Source: Candidatus Nitromaritima sp. SCGC AAA288-L16 (GTDB lineage: Bacteria; Nitrospinota; Nitrospinia; Nitrospinales; VA-1). Taken from it: 6,460 nucleotides of DNA. Below are positions 1 to 5,111 of this stretch, one piece after another (within the stretch, counting starts at the first letter, position 1; each line of letters opens with the position of its first letter). A model generated the notes under the pieces. It was not told the origin of the DNA, made no database searches, and saw only the letters and a list, made by a program, of their open reading frames with translations. The stretch lies in assembly GCA_000372225.1 (NCBI GenBank), contig AQTY01000052.1, forward strand, positions 1 through 6,460, given 5' to 3'. Made by a program: the position numbers and the translations under genes.

Positions 1-16
1 ATAGGCAACCTGCTGA

Positions 17-81
17 GGTGAACACTGGGGTGGAGATGTGTGTTGAGAACAAAGTACGCTGATGGAGGTGCGTCACTCAAC
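17..81 (-). repeat. Pilin 3'-flank repeat, copy 1 (left boundary of the array)
   Basis: Read on the minus strand, this starts at the GTTGAGTGA that ends the first pilin gene. It continues through a non-coding stretch with the core CATCAGCGTACTTTGTTC and a CATCTCCACCCC block, ending with AGTGTTCACC. The same sequence, with a few substitutions, follows the last pilin gene at 4269-4333, and a shorter copy sits at 2313-2367. Copies 1 and 3 are in opposite orientation and bracket the whole array. In this copy GTTGAG can pair with CTCAAC and ACGC with GCGT, but these pairings are only partly kept in the other copies. The function is unknown. A recombination boundary is an inference. Confidence 0.8.
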
Positions 82-498
82 GAGTTTCCCGTTTTTGTAT
101 TTTTCCCCCTTGTCAGTGCTCCATATTCCGGTTGTGAAGTTATATTTCGTGAAATCCTGCATAGCTCCCCCATCTGAGGTACAACCATTATAGGTACTAC
201 ATGCAACCGAGCGGCCCCCAACCACCACCGCAGGAAGGGATTCTCCAGCCCACACTATTCTTCCTCTCCCCTCCCGTTCCGCCACCCCCGCCCAATGCTG
301 GGCTCTGCTCGGATTTCCTTCCTTAAAAATACCATTGTTGCAACCAACCCATACTACATTCATGTACAGATCTTCGGCTAGGGATGTTGATGGATCTCTA
401 AAGTACATTCGATTACCTTCTGGATCAACCACCATCCAATTTTTGTACCTGTTCGAAGTGGCGCAAGCCTCTTCCGGCGGTTTATAATTTGCAAAAGC
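73..498 (-). pseudogene. Out-of-frame C-terminal half of pilin gene 1 (variable domain plus conserved tail)
   Basis: This stretch encodes about 141 residues in the -1 frame relative to the upstream pilin N-terminus at 378-938. It opens with AFANYKPPEEAC, which aligns with EAFATYNAITATEEC in pilin gene 4. It then carries the family landmarks: VVDPEGN, VWVGCNN, RIVWAG, and the shared tail KYNFTTGIWS ending in NGKLVE. The reading frame and family motifs are intact, so the protein sequence was recently under selection. It has no good start or ribosome binding site of its own; the internal ATG at 435 lacks a Shine-Dalgarno sequence. Restoring one base between about 498 and 518 would give a full pilin of about 288 residues. 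It could be a decayed gene, a phase-off allele or a sequencing error. Confidence 0.75.
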
Positions 499-938
499 TC
501 TGGATCCGATGATGAGACGGACGCGGTTTGTACTGACCCGCCAGCCCCACTGCAGCCACTCCCCGAACTTATCAACGATGCACTATCAATACTATAAGTA
601 TTGGGGCTGCTGTTGTGTTTTGCAGATGCGCAGAAGTTATCGAGTGGTGAAGGAGGAAGTGTCGCTACAACATCCGTGTTCTGGTTAAATCCATAGTAGG
701 TATCTTTTATTATAGGAAGGTCACACCCTTGGGTAGAGTCAGTATCTAACCAGTAAGCATTGCATAGAAGATGCATATCTTTTAGAGCTTGCTTGGAATG
801 AGCATCGTAACCCCTGATCTTGTACTGGTTGAACTGGGGAATGGCGATAGCAGCAAGAATGCCGATGATTGCAATGACAATCAGCAGTTCTATGAGGGTG
901 AAACCTTTTGCACTTTTATGAGTTAGATGTTTATGCAT
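378..938 (-). CDS. Type IV pilin-like protein 1, truncated by frameshift
   Basis: This gene encodes a prepilin: short basic leader MHKHLTHKSAKG, cleavage expected before FTLIEL, conserved Glu5, and a hydrophobic helix (LLIVIAIIGILAAIAIP). Such proteins are cut and N-methylated by the prepilin peptidase PilD and assembled into type IV pili. A pilin head domain follows, with Cys in HLLCNAYW, GCDLP, DNFCAS and SGCSG, then the linker GAGGSVQTAS. The ATG at 938 is chosen because AAGGA lies 6 bases upstream; the in-frame TTG at 953 and ATG at 944 fit worse. After the linker the frame is lost and about 40 unrelated residues follow to the stop at 378, giving about 186 residues. The real variable domain continues in the -1 frame at 73-498. 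It is divergent from pilin gene 2. The product might still assemble as a head-only pilin, but this is inference. Confidence 0.85.
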   Translation of the reverse strand: MHKHLTHKSAKGFTLIELLIVIAIIGILAAIAIPQFNQYKIRGYDAHSKQALKDMHLLCNAYWLDTDSTQGCDLPIIKDTYYGFNQNTDVVATLPPSPLDNFCASAKHNSSPNTYSIDSASLISSGSGCSGAGGSVQTASVSSSDPELLQIINRRKRLAPLRTGTKIGWWLIQKVIECTLEIHQHP

Positions 939-939
939 G

Positions 940-957
940 ACCATTCCTTCCAATGGT
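940..957 (-). promoter_or_regulatory. Hairpin presenting the Shine-Dalgarno of pilin 1 in its loop
   Basis: On the mRNA sense, ACCATT pairs with AATGGT over 6 bp around the loop GGAAGG. This loop is the ribosome binding site of the ATG at 938, which lies two bases after the stem. Pilin gene 2 has an equivalent structure at 1369-1387. Display of the Shine-Dalgarno in a loop could tune translation or mRNA stability. The pairing is visible in the sequence; the effect is inferred. Confidence 0.4.
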
Positions 958-975
958 AAGCAACGAAACCATTCT

Positions 976-981
976 ATTATA
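976..981 (-). promoter_or_regulatory. Candidate -10 box for pilin 1
   Basis: The minus strand reads TATAAT here, about 38 bases before the ATG at 938, which would give a leader of about 31 nt. The hexamer 17 bases upstream (CAGGGT) does not match a sigma-70 -35 box, so an activator would be needed if this is the promoter. Confidence 0.35.
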
Positions 982-995
982 TGAAGGGATAAAGA

Positions 996-1019
996 AATAC
1001 CCTGTTATTTCTGGGTATT
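996..1019. repeat. Perfect 7-bp inverted repeat upstream of pilin 1
   Basis: AATACCC and GGGTATT are separated by 10 bases (TGTTATTTCT). The palindrome lies immediately upstream of the -10 candidate for pilin gene 1, covering where a -35 region would be. It could be an operator or activator site. It has no T-tract on either side, so a terminator is unlikely. Confidence 0.4.
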
Positions 1020-1028
1020 GCGGGATAT

Positions 1029-1050
1029 GGGTGTAAATAGGGTGTAAATA
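1029..1050. repeat. 11-bp perfect tandem repeat GGGTGTAAATA x2
   Basis: GGGTGTAAATA occurs twice head to tail between the tRNA terminator and the upstream region of pilin gene 1. Two identical adjacent sites one helical turn apart could bind a regulator on the same DNA face. No function can be assigned from sequence. Confidence 0.5.
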
Positions 1051-1060
1051 TAGCGAATCC

Positions 1061-1093
1061 GAAAAGAAAAGGATTAGCCGGTTTCAGCTAACC
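1061..1093 (-). terminator. Rho-independent terminator downstream of the tRNA-Arg fragment
   Basis: On the minus strand GGTTAGC and GCTAATCC form a stem of about 7 bp with one bulged base and a loop of about 8 bases. TTTTCTTTT follows. It lies 13 bases past the tRNA CCA end, as expected for the native terminator of that tRNA. Its survival suggests that the sequence to the left is the original flank of the tRNA gene. Confidence 0.6.
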
Positions 1094-1105
1094 CTTTATA
1101 TTATT

Positions 1106-1162
<57 letters not shown>

Positions 1163-1168
1163 ATCAAG

Positions 1169-1240
1169 CAACAACTTTCAACAACACATAACAATAACAA
1201 ATTTAATGTTTTGAAAGAAACTGTTGGTTGTCGGTTGTTG
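1169..1240. repeat. Imperfect AAC-rich inverted repeat beside the tRNA fragment
   Basis: The left arm CAACAACTTTCAACAACAC (1169-1187) matches the reverse complement of the right arm (1223-1240), which reads CAACAACCGACAACCAAC. The mismatches are in a 3-base centre and one position offset. The arms are about 18 bases with a spacer of about 35. It lies at the broken side of the tRNA fragment, where recombinase arm sites of an integrated element would be expected, but this is speculative. Confidence 0.4.
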
Positions 1241-1267
1241 TGGAAAACTGCCCTTATTTGCGGTCAA

Positions 1268-1284
1268 TTGGCCTTTTTTTGGCC
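1268..1284 (+). promoter_or_regulatory. Possible sigma-54-like -24/-12 element upstream of pilin 2
   Basis: TTGGCC-T7-GGCC contains GG (1270-1271) and GC (1282-1283) with exactly ten bases between, the invariant spacing of sigma-54 promoters. Pilin genes in several Gram-negative bacteria are sigma-54/PilR controlled. The match beyond the invariant bases is poor, and the palindromic GGCC could arise by chance. Confidence 0.22.
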
Positions 1285-1296
1285 TTTTCCTTCCTT

Positions 1297-1326
1297 ATAT
1301 AGTATCACTAAATATAGTATCACTAA
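1297..1326 (+). repeat. 15-bp perfect tandem repeat in the promoter region of pilin 2
   Basis: ATATAGTATCACTAA occurs twice in direct succession with no mismatch, 60-90 bases before the start of pilin gene 2. Each unit contains a TATAGT that resembles a -10 box. Gain or loss of a unit would change promoter spacing, so it is a possible expression switch. It may equally be a pair of regulator sites. Confidence 0.6.
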
Positions 1327-1368
1327 ATTGCCTATCCCTGCCAAATGTCATAACATGCCTCATTGCCA

Positions 1369-1387
1369 GCCATTAATAGGAAATGGT
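1369..1387 (+). promoter_or_regulatory. Hairpin presenting the Shine-Dalgarno of pilin 2 in its loop
   Basis: GCCATT pairs with AATGGT (5 Watson-Crick pairs plus one G-U) around the loop AATAGGA, which contains the AGGA ribosome binding site. The ATG at 1389 follows two bases after the stem. The arrangement matches that of pilin gene 1, while the loop sequence differs. Confidence 0.4.
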
Positions 1388-1388
1388 C

Positions 1389-2240
1389 ATGCATTCAACT
1401 CATAAAACTGCAAAAGGTTTCACCCTCATAGAACTGCTGATTGTCATTGCGATCATCGGTATTCTTGCTGCCATCGCTATTCCACAGTTCAACCAGTACA
1501 AGATAAGAAGCTATGATGCTCACTCCAAACAAGCTCTAAAGGATATGCATCTGCTGTGCAATGCTTACTGGTTAGATACTGATGCGCTTCAAGGATGTGA
1601 CCTTCCAAAAATTAAAGAAGTGACTTATGGATTTAATCAGAACGCAGATGTTGTAGCGACACTTCCACCTTCGCCACTTGATAACTTCTGTGCATCAGCA
1701 AAACATAACAGCAGTCCCAACAAATATAATATTGATAGTGCGGCGTTGATAAGTTCAGGAGACTGTTCCCCAAAATGCTTTCGCGAGGGGTGTAAGTCTT
1801 CCTATACAGTTGATAATCCCCCCGAATGCACGGATGCATTGGTCGAGTATCATGTGTCTAGGGCACGTATTGCAACAGGACGACATATGTCTAAATTTGA
1901 AGTATGTGCGGATTTGCGTGAAGCGGGCATATGCAGTGGTTGGGCCGGAGGGTCGGCAGTGGAGTGCATAGCGCCCCGTGTCGGAGGCGAGGCAGCGTAC
2001 GCGTTGCGGCGGCGGCAAGGTATAAGATCAGGACAGATACAAGGAGAAAGTTCTGAGTGGTTGGGGTATGAGAGTTTACACGCAGAACCTGAAAATTGTA
2101 AAGGAGGACAGTATTATGGGGGTCCTGGCCATTCAAATAATTGTTGGTGCACAGGCACTACGATCCCTCCTACTGTTGATGGTGATAGGTGGAAATGTAT
2201 TACGAGTTCAGGCGTATATACACTTCCCCATGATTCATAG
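1389..2240 (+). CDS. Type IV pilin-like protein 2 with divergent C-terminal domain
   Basis: The product is a 283-residue prepilin. The leader MHSTHKTAKG is followed by the FTLIEL methylation/cleavage motif with Glu5 and a membrane-spanning N-terminal helix, predicting assembly into a type IV pilus. The pilin head runs to about residue 124 (ISSG) with the conserved CNAYW, GCDLP and FCAS cysteines. The ATG at 1389 is chosen because AGGA lies 7 bases upstream; the ATG at 1383 is too close to it. Unlike its paralogues, it lacks the GSGCSG..GGSVQTAS linker, and a different, Cys-rich domain (about a dozen Cys) starts right after ISSG. The last residues, RWKCITSSGVYTL, still resemble the shared tail KYNFTTGIWS, so the domain is probably a very diverged homologue. 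It lacks the LVE end. Local base use in the variable part is GC-rich (for example around 1975-2020). It probably has its own promoter. Confidence 0.87.
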   Translation: MHSTHKTAKGFTLIELLIVIAIIGILAAIAIPQFNQYKIRSYDAHSKQALKDMHLLCNAYWLDTDALQGCDLPKIKEVTYGFNQNADVVATLPPSPLDNFCASAKHNSSPNKYNIDSAALISSGDCSPKCFREGCKSSYTVDNPPECTDALVEYHVSRARIATGRHMSKFEVCADLREAGICSGWAGGSAVECIAPRVGGEAAYALRRRQGIRSGQIQGESSEWLGYESLHAEPENCKGGQYYGGPGHSNNCWCTGTTIPPTVDGDRWKCITSSGVYTLPHDS

Positions 2241-2279
2241 GATTTAAGTAGTACTTCAGATAACCTATAATATTTTTTT
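2240..2279 (+). terminator. Weak terminator candidate after pilin 2
   Basis: Directly at the stop codon, AAGTA-G-TACTT forms a short palindrome within a longer imperfect pairing of GGATTTAAGTA with TACTTCAGATAACC. A run of seven T follows at 2273-2279. The AT-rich stem makes it weak. The embedded TATAAT at 2266-2271 could instead be a -10 box for the downstream pilin genes, but its -35 hexamer (TTTAAG) is poor. Confidence 0.3.
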
Positions 2280-2285
2280 AAAAGA

Positions 2286-2321
2286 GAATGACCATACATA
2301 AACGGGGTACGCGTTGAGTGA
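2286..2321 (+). pseudogene. Pilin scar: start region fused to the last codons
   Basis: AATGACCATACATAAAC (2287-2303) matches the pilin 1 start AATGGTCATGCATAAAC with three differences, all transitions; the initiating ATG has become ATA. After it, GGGGTACGCGTTGAGTGA corresponds to the last codons of the other pilins (GGGAAACTCGTTGAGTGA), and the 3'-flank repeat continues beyond. Everything between is missing, which suggests that a complete pilin gene was lost by internal deletion. The two ends are not in one frame, so nothing pilin-like is encoded. Confidence 0.55.
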
Positions 2322-2367
2322 GGTCCCTCCATCAGCGTACTTTGTTCACAACACATATCTCCACCCC
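2313..2367 (+). repeat. Pilin 3'-flank repeat, copy 2 (solo, internal)
   Basis: GTTGAGTGA, then CCTCCATCAGCGTACTTTGT and TATCTCCACCCC, follow the same order as in the copies at 17-81 and 4269-4333. Here no intact pilin precedes the repeat, only the short scar. The match stops at CACCCC, whereas the two outer copies also share AGTRTTCACC. The copy lies upstream of pilin gene 3. Confidence 0.75.
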
Positions 2368-2378
2368 GATAAAATTAT

Positions 2379-2406
2379 CATTCTCTAAAATCTTTTTGTA
2401 AGAATG
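2379..2406 (+). promoter_or_regulatory. Stem-loop before the start of pilin 3
   Basis: CATTCT (2379-2384) can pair perfectly with AGAATG (2401-2406) around a 16-base loop, ending three bases before the ATG at 2410. The position matches the stem-loops of pilin genes 1 and 2, but the stem sequence differs, the loop is longer, and the AAGA ribosome binding site lies in the stem rather than in the loop. Confidence 0.25.
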
Positions 2407-2409
2407 GTC

Positions 2410-3324
2410 ATGCAAAAACATTCATCTCACAAAAACACATCAGGCTTCACCCTCATAGAACTGCTGATTGTAATTGCGATCATCGGCATCCTTGCTGCTA
2501 TCGCTATTCCCCAGTTCAATCAGTACAAGATCAGAGGCTATGATGCTCATTCCAAACAAGCTCTAAAAGATATGCATCTGCTATGCAATGCTTACTGGTT
2601 AGATACTGATGCGCTTCAAGGGTGTGACCTTCCTAAAATTAAAGAAGCTACTTACGGATTTAATCAGAACGCAGATGTTGTAGCGACACTTCCTCCTTCG
2701 CCACTAAATAACTTCTGTGCATCTGCAAAACATAACAGTAGTCCCAACACATATAGCATTGACAGTGCATCGTTGATAAGTTCGGGGAGTGGTTGCAGTG
2801 GGGCAGGCGGGTCAGTCCAAACCGCATCCACCACGGCGCCGCCCCCAACCGCCCCCGGATCATTGTACGAATCTTACGTGAAATACGTTTTCGAATGCCG
2901 ACGGCACACCCAGGAGGCGCAGTCGGGGAGCAAATGGGGAAGTTATGCGGTGGTCGATTCAGACGGATTTAATCTCCTTGACGGCACATCAGAAGTGACA
3001 TGGGGGACGGCGGGAGTGGTCGGCGGGGTCCTGTCGCTACCCTGTAATAGCGTCAATGCGATGATGGTTGAATTTAATGAAAACCTAGACCCCCAGACTG
3101 GTATCCAGCACCAACACGCAAGCAATGATTCAAGACACACGATAGAAAGGAGTGCCGCGGGTGAGCTGCTTGAGAGTGGTGGTACGCTAGTATTCTTAGG
3201 GGGGCGGGGCTGGTGTCGCCCCCGATGTGCGGACATACGAGAGAACATGAAATATAACTTCGAAACAGGCATATGGAGCAATGATCTGGGCGAAAAATAC
3301 AAAAATGGGAAACTCGTTGAGTGA
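2410..3324 (+). CDS. Type IV pilin-like protein 3 with hypervariable C-terminal domain
   Basis: The product is a 304-residue prepilin. The leader MQKHSSHKNTSG precedes FTLIEL (Glu5 present) and the hydrophobic helix. Residues 1-140 are the constant pilin module, which ends in the flexible linker SGCSGAGGSVQTAS. Residues about 141-277 are the variable domain, beginning with a Pro-rich TTAPPPTAPGS. Family landmarks include AVVDSDG, LPCNSV and TLVFLGG. The last 27 residues are the shared tail, with KYNFETGIWS and an NGKLVE end. The ATG at 2410 is in the same position relative to the ATGGTC motif as in the paralogues. The stop overlaps the start region of pilin gene 4, so the two are probably co-transcribed and coupled. 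Base composition jumps at the module border: 40% GC at 2521-2580 against 58% at 2881-2940 and 67% at 3001-3060. A minor or tip pilin is as possible as a major one. Confidence 0.9.
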   Translation: MQKHSSHKNTSGFTLIELLIVIAIIGILAAIAIPQFNQYKIRGYDAHSKQALKDMHLLCNAYWLDTDALQGCDLPKIKEATYGFNQNADVVATLPPSPLNNFCASAKHNSSPNTYSIDSASLISSGSGCSGAGGSVQTASTTAPPPTAPGSLYESYVKYVFECRRHTQEAQSGSKWGSYAVVDSDGFNLLDGTSEVTWGTAGVVGGVLSLPCNSVNAMMVEFNENLDPQTGIQHQHASNDSRHTIERSAAGELLESGGTLVFLGGRGWCRPRCADIRENMKYNFETGIWSNDLGEKYKNGKLVE

Positions 3325-3326
3325 CT

Positions 3327-4277
3327 ATGCAAAAACATCCAACTTATAAAAACACATCAGGCTTCACACTCATAGAATTGCTGATTGTCATTGCAATCAT
3401 CGGCATTCTTGCTGCTATCGCTATTCCACAGTTCAACCTGTACAAGATCAGAGGCTATGATGCTCACTCCAAACAAGCTCTAAAAGATATGCATCTGCTG
3501 TGCAATGCTTACTGGTTAGATACCGATGTTCTTCAGGGATGTGACCTTCCAAAAATTAAAGAAACCACTTACGGTTTTAATCAGAACCCGGATGTTGTGG
3601 CTACGCTGCCTCCTTCACCATTGGATAATTTTTGCGCATCAGCCAAACATAACAGCAGTCCAAATACTTACAGTATCGATAGTGCATCGTTGATAAGTTC
3701 AGGGAGTGGCTGTAGTGGGGCTGGTGGGTCAGTGCAAACCGCGTCCACCGCGGAAGCGTTCGCAACCTACAATGCCATCACAGCCACCGAAGAATGCAAT
3801 AGGGCGTACGCGTGCCCTCCGCAGTACAGCAAGCGAGGATTGTGCTCGGCAGCTGCGACCGGAACTTTTGCGGTGGTCGATCGAGACGGTAATCTAGCGG
3901 ACAAAGCGGGCGATCCCAAGGGTGCAGAAGCGGCATGGTATAAGAGCGAAAACAAAGGCAATGAAAACATGTGGGTGGCGGGCTGTGATACAGTCGCGGA
4001 TGGATGGCAATCGTTCAACGTGCGGCAAGGGATCAGGGACATGGTCGAACGCGGCAGTCATAAGCTAGTATTCATAGCGAGTGGGGGTAGTGTTGTGTGG
4101 AATTCGTGTGCGAATATTGTATGTGAAGATGATCGAGATGCGGGGGAGTGGAGGGCTTCAGAGTGGTGGGGCGTCGCAAACGCCGCCAAACGGGAGAACA
4201 TGAAATATAACTTCACAACCGGAATATGGAGCAATGACCAGGGGGAGAAATTCAAAAACGGGACTCTTGTTGAGTGA
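3327..4277 (+). CDS. Type IV pilin-like protein 4 with hypervariable C-terminal domain
   Basis: The product is a 316-residue prepilin with the leader MQKHPTYKNTSG, the FTLIEL motif with Glu5, and the N-terminal helix. The constant module covers residues 1-140, with the linker ending GGSVQTAS. The variable domain (about 141-289) contains AFATYNAITATEEC, FAVVDRDGN, WVAGCDT and KLVFIASGGS plus several extra Cys. The tail is KYNFTTGIWS to NGTLVE. The start is the ATG at 3327, two bases after the stop of pilin gene 3; the GTG at 3321 overlaps that stop. The only ribosome-binding sequence is GAGTG inside the last codons of gene 3, so translation is likely coupled. No 3'-flank repeat separates the two genes, but one follows this gene. 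Its variable domain is closest to that of the broken pilin gene 1. Function is inferred: pilus subunit with a diversified surface. Confidence 0.9.
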   Translation: MQKHPTYKNTSGFTLIELLIVIAIIGILAAIAIPQFNLYKIRGYDAHSKQALKDMHLLCNAYWLDTDVLQGCDLPKIKETTYGFNQNPDVVATLPPSPLDNFCASAKHNSSPNTYSIDSASLISSGSGCSGAGGSVQTASTAEAFATYNAITATEECNRAYACPPQYSKRGLCSAAATGTFAVVDRDGNLADKAGDPKGAEAAWYKSENKGNENMWVAGCDTVADGWQSFNVRQGIRDMVERGSHKLVFIASGGSVVWNSCANIVCEDDRDAGEWRASEWWGVANAAKRENMKYNFTTGIWSNDQGEKFKNGTLVE

Positions 4278-4333
4278 CGCACCTACATTAGCGTACTTTG
4301 TTCATAACACTTATCTCCACCCCAGTATTCACC
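4269..4333 (+). repeat. Pilin 3'-flank repeat, copy 3 (right boundary of the array)
   Basis: It begins with the GTTGAGTGA ending pilin gene 4 and continues with CGCACC, then the TTAGCGTACTTTGTTC core, TATCTCCACCCC and AGTATTCACC. It matches copy 1 in order and spacing, in opposite orientation, and ends 28 bases before the stop of the convergent zinc-ribbon gene. No hairpin with a T-tract is present, so this is not a standard terminator. Confidence 0.8.
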
Positions 4334-4361
4334 CATCGCCACCAGTTCCTGACGTATGGCT

Positions 4362-5000
4362 TCACACTAACCCCCTCCGCTTTTCCAAACGCTTCAAGTA
4401 TTGCTCACGTTCCTCACCACCATAGGGAAGACGAAGTACTCCGATTGCATTTCGTTTGATGAACGAATCTGCAAGCGGAACATCAACCATTTCCCCGAAC
4501 ATTGGAAGCGATCCTTTCAACTTCAAACCACCAATTTTTACACTATACATCCCTACTCGTTTCCCATTTCGATAGTCATTAATAAAAACCGCATCACTTT
4601 CTTTTGATTGAGAGTAGAAATATGCAAACACAACCCTAATAAATTGTTGTTTTTGATCAAAAGAGAGATTATAAAAAGTATCCCCCACATGAACATGAGG
4701 ATATGTTCCGTTCTTTTCTATTTTTTTAAACAAATCCTTATTGAACATATCCTGCATTAAATCAGTTCTTTCTTTTTGGGTTTCAGCATCTGTTTTTAAG
4801 TTCTTTAATACGGTAGGCTCTTCGAGGGTCGAATCAGTATCATTACTAAATAAAGCGGAAAGAATAAGGACTAAAAATGTCCCTACAATAATATAGTTGA
4901 GATAACCTGTTTTTTCTTTTATCCGTGCACCACAATGAGGACAAACTTCTGCTTTGGTGCTAACTTCTTTTCTGCATTCCTTGCACTTGATTAAAGCCAT
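4362..5000 (-). CDS. Zinc-ribbon, single-pass membrane protein of unknown function
   Basis: The product is a 212-residue protein. The N-terminus has two CxxC knuckles, C6-x2-C9 and C20-P-H-C23, in the pattern CKEC-x10-CPHC, a zinc-ribbon typical of small bacterial membrane-associated proteins. A hydrophobic segment (about residues 33-52, YLNYIIVGTFLVLILSALFS) follows, then a charged linker rich in Lys, Glu and Asp. The C-terminal domain of about 120 residues contains YPHVHVGDTFYNL and FAYFYSQ and has no family I recognise. The start at 5000 is chosen because it begins right at the zinc-ribbon and has a purine-rich AGAGAAGAG about 7 bases upstream; upstream in-frame starts (5033, 5045) have none. 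The ribbon probably faces the cytoplasm and the rest the periplasm, by inference. The gene converges on the pilin array and diverges from the protease gene. Confidence 0.85.
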   Translation of the reverse strand: MALIKCKECRKEVSTKAEVCPHCGARIKEKTGYLNYIIVGTFLVLILSALFSNDTDSTLEEPTVLKNLKTDAETQKERTDLMQDMFNKDLFKKIEKNGTYPHVHVGDTFYNLSFDQKQQFIRVVFAYFYSQSKESDAVFINDYRNGKRVGMYSVKIGGLKLKGSLPMFGEMVDVPLADSFIKRNAIGVLRLPYGGEEREQYLKRLEKRRGLV

Positions 5001-5088
5001 GGTTGTCTCTTCTCTTAAAGGTATAGAAATCATGGAAAACAACAACGAGTGCGAGTAAAAATGTGAGTGGTTTGGTTTTTATACGATT

Positions 5089-5094
5089 ATTATA
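5089..5094 (-). promoter_or_regulatory. Candidate -10 box for the zinc-ribbon gene
   Basis: The minus strand reads TATAAT here, which would place a transcript start about 80 bases before the ATG at 5000. No good -35 hexamer is visible at the right distance, so this is tentative. Confidence 0.3.
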
Positions 5095-5111
5095 CCTAAA
5101 CTTCCTCTAGC

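Noticed and set aside
1211..1405. 64-codon open frame on the plus strand
   Set aside because: It starts with TTG without a ribosome binding site, translates tandem repeats and poly-T, and overlaps the pilin 2 start.
1633..2356. Several minus-strand open frames opposite pilin 2
   Set aside because: They are antisense shadows of the pilin coding sequence without start signals or family resemblance.
2830..3240. Diversity-generating retroelement variable region
   Set aside because: The variable domains differ throughout, in length as well as sequence, not at scattered adenine-derived positions of a fixed repeat. No template repeat or reverse transcriptase is in the window.
4269..4333. Integron attC site in the 3'-flank repeat
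   Set aside because: GTTGAGT fits GTTRRRY, but the core boxes are in the wrong order and the partner (TCTCAAC, TCACAAC, TCATAAC) does not fit RYYYAAC. Stem pairings are not maintained between copies, and no integrase is seen.
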